Assembly: GCA_003833135.1 (NCBI GenBank)
Contig: QZLH01000853.1
Coordinates: forward strand, 1 to 46,185
Length of the DNA stretch: 46,185 nt
Direction of reading: 5' to 3'
DNA from: Oehlia diaphana
Lineage: Eukaryota > Glomeromycota > Glomeromycetes > Glomerales > Glomeraceae
Below are positions 32,764-44,100 of this stretch, one piece after another; positions within the stretch are counted from its first letter, which is position 1, and each line of letters begins with the position of its first letter. Made by a program: the position numbers and the translations under genes. Below the pieces are notes generated by a model. It did not search any database. It was not told where the DNA came from and saw nothing but the letters and a program-made list of their open reading frames with translations.

Positions 32764-33252
32764 ATGAGCACTGAACCACACAACTTAAATTTAACGGAAG
32801 CTTTGCAGTCTACGGGATGCAAATTATTCTATCAACCTCCAAACGATATAAATATTTATCATGTTACTTGTGAAATGGTTTTTCAATCGGAAAATTCTGT
32901 TTCCTGTGACGACGATATTTTTGATTACGAGTTTTTCTATCAAAATTATCATGTTAAATGTAAATTATTATCGCATAATTTGGTAGTAAATATGTTGAAT
33001 AAGGAGATTTATAATAGAGATTTTGATGCAAACGAGTTAAGACATAGGTATTCATTAACTTCTTATCAAAAATTAAATCTCGAACTAAATTTAAGGGAAA
33101 TTCTTCCTCTTTATCTCTTTATCCCAAATGAATCTTTAAATGGAAATACTGAAGGAAATGTGACGCCAAATCAAATTTATTTCGACAATAATGTGCCCGA
33201 TAATAATTGTGTCGTTTATAATCAAGTTACAAATCGTCATCAACAACAATAA
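32764..33252 (+). CDS. Single-exon protein of unknown function, 162 aa
   Basis: Complete ORF from MSTEPHNLNLTEALQSTG to a Gln-rich end (NRHQQQ-stop). No signal peptide or membrane segment. The N-terminal third has two similar tracts, CKLFYQPP..INIYHVTCEMV and EFFYQNYHVKCKLLSHNL, which suggest an internal duplication of an FYQ..YHV.C unit. A basic helix-like DANELRHRYSLTSYQKLNLE follows, then NLREILPLYLFIPNE and an Asn-rich tail. Codon use and the absence of in-frame stops are unlike the surrounding AT-rich DNA, and the ATG is preceded by an A-rich leader and a TATA box. I do not recognise the family. The two Cys-containing tracts and the RHRY/YQK helix could bind nucleic acid or a protein partner, but that is speculation. 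Confidence 0.75.
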   Translation: MSTEPHNLNLTEALQSTGCKLFYQPPNDINIYHVTCEMVFQSENSVSCDDDIFDYEFFYQNYHVKCKLLSHNLVVNMLNKEIYNRDFDANELRHRYSLTSYQKLNLELNLREILPLYLFIPNESLNGNTEGNVTPNQIYFDNNVPDNNCVVYNQVTNRHQQQ

Positions 33253-33740
33253 TATTAACAATTACTTAATATAGTATTTATATACGAATTATTTCTTTAT
33301 TAAGAATTAGATAATTTGATTTTATAGTTACTAAGTTTTATAAATACTATATTTGTGAAACCTTTTTTATCAAGAAAAATTAAGCTATGATAATAACATA
33401 TTAGTTGATTTTATTTATAGAAAGATAGTATTCAATATAAGAATTAATAAATTTATGCTTTGATCTTAACTATCGTAAAATGTGTATATACTATAATATA
33501 AATAATGTTAAACCGATAAATTTTATTATTCATAAATGTTCATTATGTTTTCATTGCGTGCCACAGGTCAAAAACTTACACAGAGACATGAATTATGACA
33601 TTTAAGCTCCTAATGAATTCAGCTCGATATTTAGGAAACGCTTCTGCGAGTCGAGTCAGGTCTTTGATAAATAGTTCATGGTGATTAGTGTTTGGAAGCT
33701 TTTCCTTCTCGAAATTTCGATTTATGCTTGGTTGATGTTT
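33253..33740. other. 3' flank of the small gene
   Basis: AT-rich to 33570. On the minus strand 33579-33720 reads KLPNTNHHELFIKDLTRLAE AFPKYRAEF to a stop, which is more protein-like than its surroundings but cannot be joined to anything. Confidence 0.35.
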
Positions 33741-33922
33741 TTGATCGACACGCAACAAAAACTCGAACTTTTTTTTTTTTTTTTTGATCAACACAAAAAA
33801 AAAACCAAGTTCGCTTGTCTTGATCGACACAAAAAAAAATCCAAGTTTGATTGATTGCTTTGATCGACATGAAGAAAAATAAAAATTGCTGTTTCAAAAA
33901 AATGTGTTTGTTTTGATCGACA
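33741..33922. repeat. Degenerate tandem repeat around TTGATCGACA
   Basis: TTGATCGACA (or TTGATCAACA) starts at 33741, 33784, 33820, 33860 and 33913, each followed by an A-tract and usually CCAAGTT. Unit length varies from 36 to 53 bp. The FFCVDQ-type ORFs on the minus strand are translations of the repeat. Confidence 0.8.
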
Positions 33923-34072
33923 ATATATATTTCGCTACGAAATTTGCATGATCTTTTTTGATTTTTTTTTTTTTAATTTATAATTATCTTTCCTTGAAAA
34001 CATTTTATATAAAAAATTTTTTATATTACTAATTGAAACTTTTATTTTCTCTTGTTCATATGGTCTGGTTCA

Positions 34073-34490
34073 TTTCACCGACAATCATTTCCCCAATTCA
34101 CCTTATCCTAATATAAACCCTAATAATTTTTTTAACTCTTATCCTAAAATCCTTTGCCTGTCGGCAACGTTGTACATAGGACATGTCCCACCAAAATTTT
34201 AATGTCCGGAACAATTTCCCGACTAAAAATTACGAGTAGTAAAATAACTAATTATAAATTATCATATCCCTGGTTATTAATTAAAATTGAATCAGTAGTT
34301 CAAAAATAACAAATTTAAAGCCACTTGATTTTAATGTCCTAAATCCCAATGTCCCGGGCATAGTTAGAATCTTTGGACATGCCCTGGACTGTCCTGTCCA
34401 TGGACATCATGTCCTGTCTCAATGACAACACCGCCTGTCGACCTTTCGCTGAAATGTTTGTCGATGAGATAAAAATGATTGTCGGTGAAA
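34073..34490. mobile_element. Outer MITE with TTTCACCGACAATCATTT ends
   Basis: The 18-bp inverted repeats TTTCACCGACAATCATTT (34073-34090) and AAATGATTGTCGGTGAAA (34473-34490) are perfect. Without the inner element (34164-34432 plus one 8-bp duplication) the outer one is about 140 bp. No ORF. Its own target duplication is not clear. Confidence 0.78.
34164..34432. mobile_element. Inner hAT-like MITE, 269 bp
   Basis: Bounded by a perfect 8-bp direct repeat GCCTGTCG (34156-34163, 34433-34440). Ends are imperfectly inverted: GTTGTACATAGGACATG at the left against GTTGTCATTGAGACAGGACATG read from the right. The interior repeats ATGTCC/GGACAT words many times. Inserted into the outer element at 34073-34490. 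Confidence 0.75.
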
Positions 34491-35237
34491 GAATGCGTTA
34501 ATGCGACCTTTTATATTAATATTCAAATTTTCAAACCAATATATAGTAAATAATACAACACAAAATATTCCTAGTTTTATTGTTTATTTGTTTCATTATT
34601 AATTCATCATTAGATTCATGTCGAATGCTTAAATAAATATTTGTTAGTAACCATTTAAGACATTAATTAGTATGTTATTTTAGCTTGTAAGTTCTGTTTA
34701 AATGACTTTTGTGCAATATGAATGATTGTACAACTGTTTTCTTACATTGTATTCAAATTACTTTATACATTTCCCTTAAAAATTTCCTACGTAAGAAACG
34801 CGTGCTCCGATTGTTACACGAATTACGATTTAATGGTGATCACATGTCAATTTATATATTTAAAACAAAAGTTGGATTGCTTTCATGTAAGGTAATTGAG
34901 TCAACTTTACGTTAGGATGTCAAGTTCCAAGCAGTCTAGACTCTGTAAAAAGAGTTTCACATGTTTTTTATTCGTAAATGCATCATATTCGCAGAATTTG
35001 CAATTTTAAATTTTGGAAATTATTCCATGGAGGTTTTACGGAAAAATATGGAAAATTTTAAAGAAAAAAATTATCAGTTTCGGAAATGTCCAAGTTTACT
35101 ATTATACATACAGTAATGATAAATCCATTTTAAGATAAGCGATTAAGCTTTTCTATGACTTATTGAGTATAACATACAAATACGTATAATTTCCAAATCG
35201 ATTTTTAATTTAAGATGCCCTGCTAAACTTGCTAAAT
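34491..35237. other. Intergenic, no gene seen
   Basis: AT-rich; the 68-codon plus ORF at 34709-34915 has no recognisable content. Confidence 0.4.
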
Positions 35238-35362
35238 ATCACCGCTGATGATTGTCACCTTACCAGAATTAGGGTAGAGTTTTGGGCAGAATTAAAATGT
35301 CATGAAACTCCGCCCGCTAATATTTGCTAATGCTGGTGTGGTGATGATCACCGTGCGGTGAT
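35238..35362. mobile_element. Short MITE with ATCACCGC ends
   Basis: The left end ATCACCGCTGATGATTGTCA is matched by the inverted right end ATCACCGCACGGTGATCATC, and both continue through CACC..ACCAG.ATTAG, giving imperfect 36-38 bp terminal repeats on a 125-bp element. No ORF. Confidence 0.65.
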
Positions 35363-35689
35363 TTTTTGACATTTTCAACATAACAGATAAATAAAGGAAT
35401 TTATAATCACAAAAAGTGAAATAAAAACCGGATCAATCGTTAACACTTTACAGTGATTATGGAGTAGATAAAATATCCCAAATTGCATACAATTCCCAAA
35501 TCCGAATTTGGGGATATGATCGGATTCTTAATTCTGGCCGAAATTACAATTTGACCAAAAGTTAAATCAACAGATCAACAATAAAATTTATCACAATCAC
35601 TGATTTGCAATTTCCGACTTCCGATCATCATGCACGATATGTGGCGCAGTTGCGATTTATTTTTTGGATAAAGAGAAGGGTTTCCCGGG
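35363..35689. other. Intergenic, no gene seen
   Basis: AT-rich with scattered CCGAAT/CCGACTTCCGAT words similar to decayed MITE ends; nothing definite. Confidence 0.35.
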
Positions 35690-36300
35690 TACATTTTCTC
35701 CGAGTTCATTCATTACTTATTTTAGATAGGCGCTATTAATTTTCTCCTGCACTTGTTTCTTTCATAATTTTGGCGTATGATAGACAAAGCTTCTCCTGCA
35801 TATCTCATTCATAAATTACTTGTTTTGGGATCGTACTAATTTCTGATATTGGCATTATCTCTTTCATATATTCCGACGTGAAAATCTCTTTCAATATATT
35901 ACTTATTTTAGATATATTAACCTTTGCACTTTACATTCTTTATCTCTTTCATACAATTTGGCGTATGATAACGAACTTGTGGGCGTCTCTTTAATATATT
36001 ACTAAGTTTGGATCATTAATCATTTATCTTTCTTGGCGTGCATTAACGACACATATCTCTTTCATATATTGCTTAGTAAGGGTAACTTATTTGCCCTTTT
36101 ATAATAATTTTGCATACAGTAATGAAACAACTCCTGCATGTCTCTTTCATATATTGCTCAGTTTATATTATTTACTTACCTCTTTTGTATAATTTTGGCT
36201 TATGATAATGAAACATCTCCTGCATATTTCTTTCATATATCTCTCAATTCGGATCATAAGTTTACCTTTTTCATATTTTAACATACAATTATATCATTCG
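35690..36300. repeat. Degenerate tandem repeat, about 85-bp period
   Basis: The phrase (T)CTCTTTCATATATT recurs near 35858, 35885 (with one extra A), 35986 (TTAATATATT), 36056, 36141 and 36227, with AATTTTGGCGTATGATAA and CTCCTGCATAT phrases between. The two best-kept steps are 85 and 86 bp. Older copies on the left have drifted in length and sequence. Confidence 0.75.
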
Positions 36301-36433
36301 TTTACACATTTTTAATTTTTCACCTTATTTTATGCACGAATCAGATTAAGATAATCTAGTAACGTGTTAAATTGAAAAGATAATTGTATAATTTGCCTAT
36401 AATTTGTCCATACTGACCTGATAAGTATAGATA

Positions 36434-36615
36434 ATGACCGAAATTTTCATATTTCTGCACATTATCCGGATATTTCTAAATGTCCGAAATATTCATGTTT
36501 AGGTAAATTATCCGGACATTTCAAAATGACCGGAATATTTTATGTTTCTGTATATTATTCGGACTCAAAGTGACCGGAAACTTTCACGGACGTTTTCTAA
36601 ACATCGGACATTATC
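36434..36615. repeat. Tandem repeat, 45-46 bp period
   Basis: Units start ATGACCG / ATGTCCG / ATGACCGG / GTGACCGG at 36434, 36480, 36525 and 36570, each with ATATTCATGTTTCTG-like middle and ATTATCCGGACATTT-like end. The last unit is partial. CCGG words are common to several MITE families here. Confidence 0.82.
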
Positions 36616-38459
36616 ATTACAATTTTCGGACATCTCTTTTTTCGGAGAAAAATTGATCATTTTCAAAACAGCTTTGATTTTGCATTCAAAGAGTTTTAGA
36701 AAGCATAATACAGAAAAATACTTAGAAATATCCTCGTTATTCCTTATTTTATAGTTAAACCAATCCAAGCACTTCGTCGTATAAAGCCGATAAATTTGTA
36801 TCCATCTGAATATGTGGAGTAGCAAGAAGTAAAGAATATGTAATGCAAGGATTTTAAAGTTTTGATTTGGCTTGGATAAAAAAAAAAAATCCACACAAAG
36901 GTTTTTTTTTTTTCTTTTTTTTTTTTCTTTTGTATTTTAATTAGATTAAAATTGTTTCAACATGCTATTTTCCATAATGAAAAGTATGAAAGGACTAGAT
37001 TAAAAAAAAATATTTATATTTACCGCACAATTTTAACATAACGTATTCTAATGATTTTTTTTCCAGTGCTAGATAACAACAATTTATTTAATCGCATTGC
37101 GAAATGGTTAAATAAATTACTCAATAAATTCAACGAATACTTTATATTAAAAAAGAAACTATTGGATATTTATATGAAAAAGCAGATGATCAATTCCATA
37201 TTCGACATAAAATTCTTGATCAACAAATAAAATTTCTAAATTTGAAATGGTTGATGATCTACAAATCACTACCGATTTCGTCAGGTAATAAGGATATCGG
37301 TAATTTACAAAATTCGGTAAGAAATTGATATCAATTTGACAGGTAAGTATAGGATAAAATCCGAAATCGGAAATAAATTGTGTATCTTTATTAACAATTA
37401 GCAACAATCAAGAAGGAATCGACTATATTACTGCCTCACTCGGCGCTCTTTATTCCTTTACAAGATGTTTTCTTATATTAATAATCGTTAACAATTTCTT
37501 ACTCTCCAAAAATCAGTCATCCCACTTTCCTTTAAATATCTTCCATAATTTGGTACATTTTCATCTATAGTTTAACTTGTCCTTTGGTCAAATAATCCGC
37601 AGTACAAATCGTCCTTGTCCGAAGTTCAAATTGTACTACTAAGCCTCCGAAGATCATCATTCAGTCACTTATTATCTAATCTTCCAATTCCGTTGTTTTT
37701 TCCAAATAAAATATATAATAAATAAACTATAAAATATAAAAATATATATGTATATGTACACTAATAAACTATAAAAAAAAAAATAAAATCTAAAATATAA
37801 AAATAATTTTCGTAACAATTGCATCATTAAATCACATGATAACATTAATTTCGCAAGAGCATCAATAAAAAAACGAAAAAGTTTTCACTGAATAATAATT
37901 TTTTATCGCATGAAACAACTATATTAACTATATTAGTATATTGGATAGCAATTAATTATAGACAAAGAAAATGTTTCGAGCAATTTCCTTATAAATTCGG
38001 GAGAACGATTATCACGATCAAATAAATTTGAAATTAATGCACAGTAAGGAGTTGTAAATTTTCGATGAGATGACAAGTTTAGATCGTAACGTAACCTTTC
38101 ATTTTATTGCGTATTCACACCTGTTCGCTGATATAAAAATTTACTGACTTCGCTTTATTTACCGACATAACATTCTTCTGAATGAAATTTTGCCTTTAAA
38201 GTTTTTTGAAAGATATCCTATGTATTTATTATATATAATCATTTTAAATATTATTGAAATTTCTGGATAAAAAACTTTTTCACAATTAACGAGATTTAAC
38301 TTATTATCATTTGGGGTCGAACAGACGAAACTTATGCTAATAAAAATTACTTGGTGCCACACAGAGCTCATTATATCAGAATTTAAGGTGTAAAGCGAGG
38401 AAGTATGAAGATTCAGCATGTTTGATTTTTCTTTGCGAGATTCGTATATGTAAACTATA
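36616..38459. other. AT-rich stretch with a possible Copia relic
   Basis: Mostly low complexity (A/T tracts at 36880-36930, 37690-37810). On the minus strand near 37570-37640 the reading RTRTICTADYLTKGQVKL resembles the ADxLTK end of Copia-type polyproteins, but upstream frames are lost. ORFs at 36565-36894, 37159-37407 and 38159-38467 (minus) are not recognisable. Confidence 0.35.
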
Positions 38460-38628
38460 CATGCCACCCAAATTATTTTGGGGTGCCATAATTATAAGTA
38501 AAATCCCAAATTCAATTATGGCATCCCAAATTATTTTGGCACTTTACATAGTAAATTATATATAAACTGAATGAATTACGGCATCCCAAATTATAATTAT
38601 GGCATCCCAAAATAATTTGGGTGGCATG
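38460..38628. mobile_element. MITE with CATGCCACCC 38-bp terminal repeats
   Basis: 38460-38497 and 38591-38628 are inverted complements with a single mismatch over 38 bp (outer end CATGCCACCCAAATTATTTT). TATA flanks both sides (38456-38459, 38629-38632), a candidate target duplication. The interior repeats GGCATCCCAAATT. No ORF. The near-identity of the ends suggests recent activity. Confidence 0.85.
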
Positions 38629-38985
38629 TATAATCTTTAAATCTTATTTTAGAATTTATAACGTAATATAAAATTTCTTTTTATAGTAAGATCTTTAAAG
38701 AATTTTATATGTAAATTTTACTTTGGGCTACAGGATGATCTATCTTAATAGTAAACAGGATCCTGTTAAACTGCATCATAGTGAATTAATGTATAGTTAG
38801 ACTGTATATTTTAATAAAAAGTTATGATGTTCTTCTAATATTCTTTAAGAAGTTATTAGTATGTGTGCAGTTTTATTCTTAAGGTTATTTTTATACTTTA
38901 AAGGAACTCCTGTCTGAGTTATCATTTAATGATACTGCTTGAGACCCAATGTGGCTGGATGATTATTCTAGATGATAATACTAAA
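38629..38985. other. Intergenic, no gene seen
   Basis: AT-rich spacer between the MITE and the repeat field; nothing recognised. Confidence 0.4.
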
Positions 38986-39420
38986 AATGCAATCCTTATG
39001 AAAAAATTCTATACAATTTTTATTTAAAAAATATTCAATTAAATTTACTATAATTTCTATATAATTTTTATATAATTTCTGTATAATTTCTATATATTTA
39101 ACTTATACAAGATATATACTAAAAATTGCAATAATTGTACAAAAACTATATAAAGAATTTATATAATTTTATATAATATTTGTATAATTTTTATCCAAAA
39201 AATATTTAATTAATTTTACTATAAATTTTTTGTATAAATTCTATATAAATTATATACAAATTCTATATATTTGATTATGTAAAAATATGCTAAAAATCTT
39301 TATACAATTTTTATTAAATATTCAATTAAATTTTATATAAATTTTGTATATACTAAAAATTACAAAAAATTACTATAATAAATTATATGAAAAATGTTGT
39401 ATTTATACAATTCTATCCCT
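38986..39420. repeat. Degenerate TATATAATTT(C)TATATAA repeat field
   Basis: Words such as TTCTATATAATTTTTATATA and TTCAATTAAATTTTACTATA recur many times without a fixed period. It leads directly into the satellite. Confidence 0.6.
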
Positions 39421-39431
39421 TAATTAATAAG

Positions 39432-41420
39432 AAAATTGCATGCAAATTTGCATGCAATTTTTAATATTGTTTAATTATTTATATACATAAAATTACACTA
39501 ATTAACCTAAGATTTTTTTTTGATTTTTGCATAGAAAACATTATGAAATTTATATTAAAAATATTATTTTCCTATAGAAGTTATTTTTTTTAATAGTTAT
39601 TTTATAGACAACTTTTTGCATTTGTAAAAATCAGCAAATTTTATAAAATTTTAGATAGTTAATTGCATCGCATCTTTTATCTATATATTATAGAGCTTTG
39701 AAACTTACATATATTATGTATTTCACCTTGCTCTATAACTTTTATTAAGCTTACAAAGAAGGTTTAGAAGACTGATTTAGGCTTTACATATATATGAATA
39801 ATTGCCAATACTTAATTTATTAAAAAAAAATTGCATGCAAATTTGCATGCAATTTTTAACATTGTTTGATTATTTATATACATAAAATTACACTAATTAA
39901 CCTAAGATTTTTTTTGATTTTTGCATAGAAAACATCATGAAATTTATATTAAAAATATTATTTTCTTACAGAAGTTATTTTTTTTATTAGTTGTCTTATA
40001 GACAAATTTTTGCATTTATAAAAATCACCAAATTTTATGAAGATTTTGAAAGATAAATGCATCACACATCTTACTTATATATCCTAGAATTTTTATAATT
40101 ATATATATTATGTATTTCACTTCGCTCTACAACATTTATTAAACTTACAAAGAAGGTTTAGAAGGCCGATTTGGACTTTACATATAGATAAACAATTACC
40201 GATACTTAATTTATTAAAAAAAATTGCATGCAAATTTACATGCAATTTTCAACATTGTTTAATTATTTATATACATAAAATTATACTATTTAACCTAAGA
40301 TTTTTTTTGATTTTTGCATAGAAAACATCATGAAATTTATATTAAAAATATTATTTCCTTGCAGAAGTTATTTTTTTAATAGTTATCTTATAGCCAAATT
40401 TTTGCATTTGTAAAAGTCACCAAATTTTATGAATTTTAAAAAGTTAAATTGCATTGCATTTTTTATTCATATATCATAGAGTATTGAAATTTACATATAT
40501 TATGTATTTCACCTTACTTTATAACATTTATTAAGCTTATAAATAAGGTTTAGAAGGCCAATTTAGGCTTTACTAATACTTAATTTATTAAAAAAAATTG
40601 CATGCAAATTTGCATGCAATTTTCAACATTTTTTAATTATTTATATACATAAAATTATACTATTTAACCTAAGATTTTTTTTGATTTTTGCATAGAAAAC
40701 ATCATGAAATTTATATTAAAAATATTATTTTTTTACAGCAGTTATTTTTTTAATAGTTATCTTATAGACAATTTTTTGTATTTATAAAAATCAAGTTAAA
40801 TTGCATTGCATTTTTTATTTATATATCATAGAGCATTGAAATTTACATATACAGTATAATATATTTCACCTTGTTTTATAACATTTATTAAGCTTACAAA
40901 TAAGGTTTAGAAGGCCAATTTAGGCTTTACTAATACTTAATTTATTAAAAAAAATTGTATGCAAATTCAACATTTTTTTATTATTTATATACATAAAATT
41001 ATACTATTTAACCTAAGATTTATTTTAATTTTTGCATAGAAAGCATCATGAAATTTATATTAAAAATATTATTTTCTTACAGAAGTTATTTTTTTAATAG
41101 TTATCTTATAGACAATTTTTTGCATTTATAAAAATCACTAAATTTTATGAATTTTAGAAAGTTAATTGCATTGCATGTATTTTACCTTACTTTATAACTT
41201 TATAACATTTATTAAGCTTATAAAGAAGGTTTAGAAGGCCAATTTAGGCTTTATTGATACTTAACTTATTAAAAAAAATTGCATGTAAATTTGCATGCAA
41301 TTTTCAATATTGTTTAATTATTTATATACATAAAATTACACTATTTGATCTAAGATTTTTTTTTGATTCTTACCAAAAAAACATAATGAAATTAGCCTAA
41401 TTTTTTTTTATAGAATAATT
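39432..41420. repeat. Six-copy satellite, 324-395 bp units with a palindrome
   Basis: Each unit starts with an AT-rich palindrome around ATTGCATGCAAATTTGCATG, at 39435, 39830, 40223, 40597, 40954 and 41278, giving steps of 395, 393, 374, 357 and 324 bp. The first copy has a perfect 30-bp self-complementary core (39432-39461); the fifth has lost half of it. Shared landmarks in each unit are TTATTTATATACATAAAATT, AACCTAAGATTTTTT, GCATAGAAAACATCATGAAA and GGTTTAGAAGGCC. No ORF. It ends about 140 bp from the 3' end of the transposase. Confidence 0.93.
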
Positions 41421-41745
41421 ATTACATATAAAAATTAGCAAGAACTCAAAAATTTTGGAATTTATATGTTGTTTATTTTACTTTATTTTATAACTTTAAT
41501 AGTACATAAAATTTATTTTAACTATTAATTTAATAAATTAATTATATTTTTTAAAATTAATATTACTCTTTCATATTATTTATTTCATCATCAGTCATAG
41601 TATGAAATAAATAATAACAATTTCTAGTATTATTGATATATAATCTTATGTTACAGAAACTACAACTAAAATGAGTTTTAACTGGATTTCTTTTTGCTGC
41701 TTTACTTTTTAATTTATTTAATATTTTGCAATACTCACATGATTA

Positions 41746-41987
41746 AGGTTGCTTGCTGAAACCTAAGGGTTTAGGCAAGATGGCGTTTTGCCGAAAAGCG
41801 AAATTCTGCCAAAACTATATTAAAGTTATATTAAAAAACTGGCGAAACTCTGGAGAAAGGCGAAACTGCCAAAACTTATTATAAATGCTGAAACTGCCAA
41901 AACTCTGCCGAAACTATAATAAATCTATAGTAAAATTTTGATGAAACTAATCGTAGGATTTTGAAGAGGTTTAGACAAGCAACCTTA
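41746..41987. mobile_element. MITE inside the transposase zinc-finger coding end
   Basis: AGGTTGCTTG (41746) and CAAGCAACCT (41976-41985) are inverted ends; CACATGATTA (41736-41745) and CACATGATAA (41988-41997) are a 10-bp target duplication with one mismatch. The interior repeats GCCAAAACT/GCGAAACT. It splits the codons between GLSC and EYCK of the piggyBac gene. Confidence 0.8.
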
Positions 41988-43281
41988 CACATGATAAACC
42001 ATTATTATTATAAGTTGGGAGATGTTTAGTTTCTGCCAATCTATCTGGCAGTAATTCAAAATTTTTTGTTATATAAGTTAATTTTTCAATAAATTTTTGC
42101 ACTTTTCTTTTCCCACTAGTTTGACTATATGTTTTTTTTATTGTTTGTTGATCTATAAGTGCTTCTTTAATTAAATCTAGAATAATTGAAACTCTAAAAT
42201 TTTTATGATTTGCTTTTTTCTTATGTCTGATTTTGTAAATTAAATAAGAATTAATTATTGAAGTATCTAATAACCAAAAAAATAATGGATACCATACACG
42301 TCGAACAGGTAATTGAATTATATAGTTTGACCTATATTGGTTAACTATGTCTACACCTCCCATGAAATGATTGTAATCATCAATGACTTTTGGTATAGGT
42401 AATTCTTTCTTAGAATTGTCTCCAAAAACTCTTTTTACAGTTGCAGAATTTGTTGCATTTATTCTTGGACGTTGACGTTCATGAATTATACGATTATTTA
42501 GTCCATTATTAATTTCATGAATTGTTGTCAACATAGTAACAGATCTATTATCAATCCATAAAATCGATAAAACTTGTTCTACCACAACTCCCAAAAGAGT
42601 ATCCCAATCTAATTTTTGTTTTATTTTTAAATCATTTGGAAATTTAGATGAGTTTGTTCTTACTGTACCACATGCTCCATATTTATGTTCTCTTAAAAAC
42701 TTAAATAAATTTATATTAGAAAAAATTGTCCATATATATATTAAAACTTTTGTGTGGTGGTAATTGTTTTACCAGGTGGTACATTTGACAGCTAGTATTA
42801 TTAAGACCAGGAATTTGCTCAACTATTGGATTTTTTAATATTCTTGATAAAAATATAAATGAAAATATATATCCTGAGTCACATAATGATAAAATTTTAT
42901 ACCCTTCTGGTGTTGGCTTATTTTTAATTCGAAAAGTATGGGCACTACGGCCAGAAAATCTTGCAATCATTTCATCAACTGAAACATTTGATGAAGGAAT
43001 GTAATGCTTTTGTGATATATTTTGTATATGTGTACTTAGTGGTTCCAATTTTGAAAAAAGAGTCTTATTTTCTTGATCAATAATAGATGACACATGGAAA
43101 TACCTTTTTATTTGTTCAAATCTTACACAAGTCATAAATTTTGTTATATTATGCTTAGGATAATGATGCTTAGTTTGCCAAAAGTCTCTTATTGCTAGTA
43201 ATTTGAAAATACCCATATAGATTAATATAGCAATAAAAATTTTTAATTCTGATATGGTTAAATTTTGCCATGACCTTCCAC

Positions 43282-43557
43282 TAGTGTTCCGCATGAATCA
43301 ATTCGTGACACAGTGTGACCCTGATTGCTCCCGAGTAATAAAAATGTATTTTGCGAATAACTTTTGATCTAGCAGTCCGATTTTGACAATCTTTTTTTTA
43401 TTTTGATCAGGGCAACAAGACCTATCGATTAAAAAACGATCATCAAATTTGGATCACTAGATTCTGAGATAATAATTTTTAGAAGTCGAATTGAGTTCAA
43501 ATCGAGTCTGAATCGAATCAAATTTCAAAGGAGAAATTTGATTCGTGCAGAACACTA
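43282..43557. mobile_element. hAT-like MITE inside the transposase N-terminal part
   Basis: Ends TAGTGTTCCGCATGAATCAA (43282) and the inverted complement TAGTGTTCTGCACGAATCAA differ at two of 20 positions. Flanks CCTTCCAC (43274-43281) and CCTTTCAC (43558-43565) form an 8-bp duplication with one mismatch. Excising it joins KLTEG to GRSWQNLT in frame, as piggyBac proteins require. 276 bp, no ORF. Confidence 0.85.
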
Positions 43558-43789
43558 CCTTTCACCTTCAGTTAACTTGGATGTTGCATATTCATTTGTA
43601 TTATTAACTAAAACAGTTAAAATGTCAGATGAAAAAAATAAAGAAAATATTAAATATGGGGTGCAAGACTCATCAGATAAATACATTGTTTGTGGTAAAT
43701 TAATGGATGCTTTATGTAAAGAATTTGAATGGTAAAATTTGTCAAATTGGAAGGGTAATGGAAAAGATGTTGCTCCTATTTCTATTTCA

Positions 43790-44100
43790 CTTTGTTCACT
43801 TTGTTCTTCTTGTTCTCTTCTTTCTCCTCCTTTTCCTTTTCCTCTTCTATTTCTCCCTCTTTCTCTTCCACTTCTTTCTCTTCCTCTTCTACTTCTTGGT
43901 AATCTAACTCTTCCTCTTCTCCTTCCTCCTCTTGGTCTTCCTTTTTCTCTTTCTCTCCTACTTTTTGGTCTTTCTCTTCTTCTTGGTCTTTCTCTTTCTT
44001 CATCTTCTTATTCATCTTTTTATTCATCTTCTTATTCATTTTCTTCATTATCTTCTTCATTATTTTCATTATTATCTTTCTCACTATCTTCTTCCTCATC
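43790..44100. repeat. Purine/pyrimidine simple repeat in the transposase gene
   Basis: Long CTT/TCC-rich tract on the plus strand (TTCTTCTTG, TCCTCTTC, ATTCATCTTTTT units). On the minus strand it encodes Glu/Lys-rich protein; the Ser/Leu-rich plus ORFs here are mirror images. It has probably expanded within an acidic linker. Confidence 0.8.

Noticed and set aside
33685..33897. ORF with FFCVDQ repeats
   Set aside because: It is the translation of a degenerate tandem repeat with A-tracts; no start context or conserved domain.
36434..36615. CRISPR-like array
   Set aside because: Units are contiguous 45-46 bp tandem copies without unique spacers, in a eukaryotic nuclear setting.
43538..43735. 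Plus-strand ORF MSDEKNKENIKYGVQDSS...
   Set aside because: It overlaps the minus-strand transposase block TPYLIFSLFF...TNEYATSK, which has family support, and its start lies inside a MITE.
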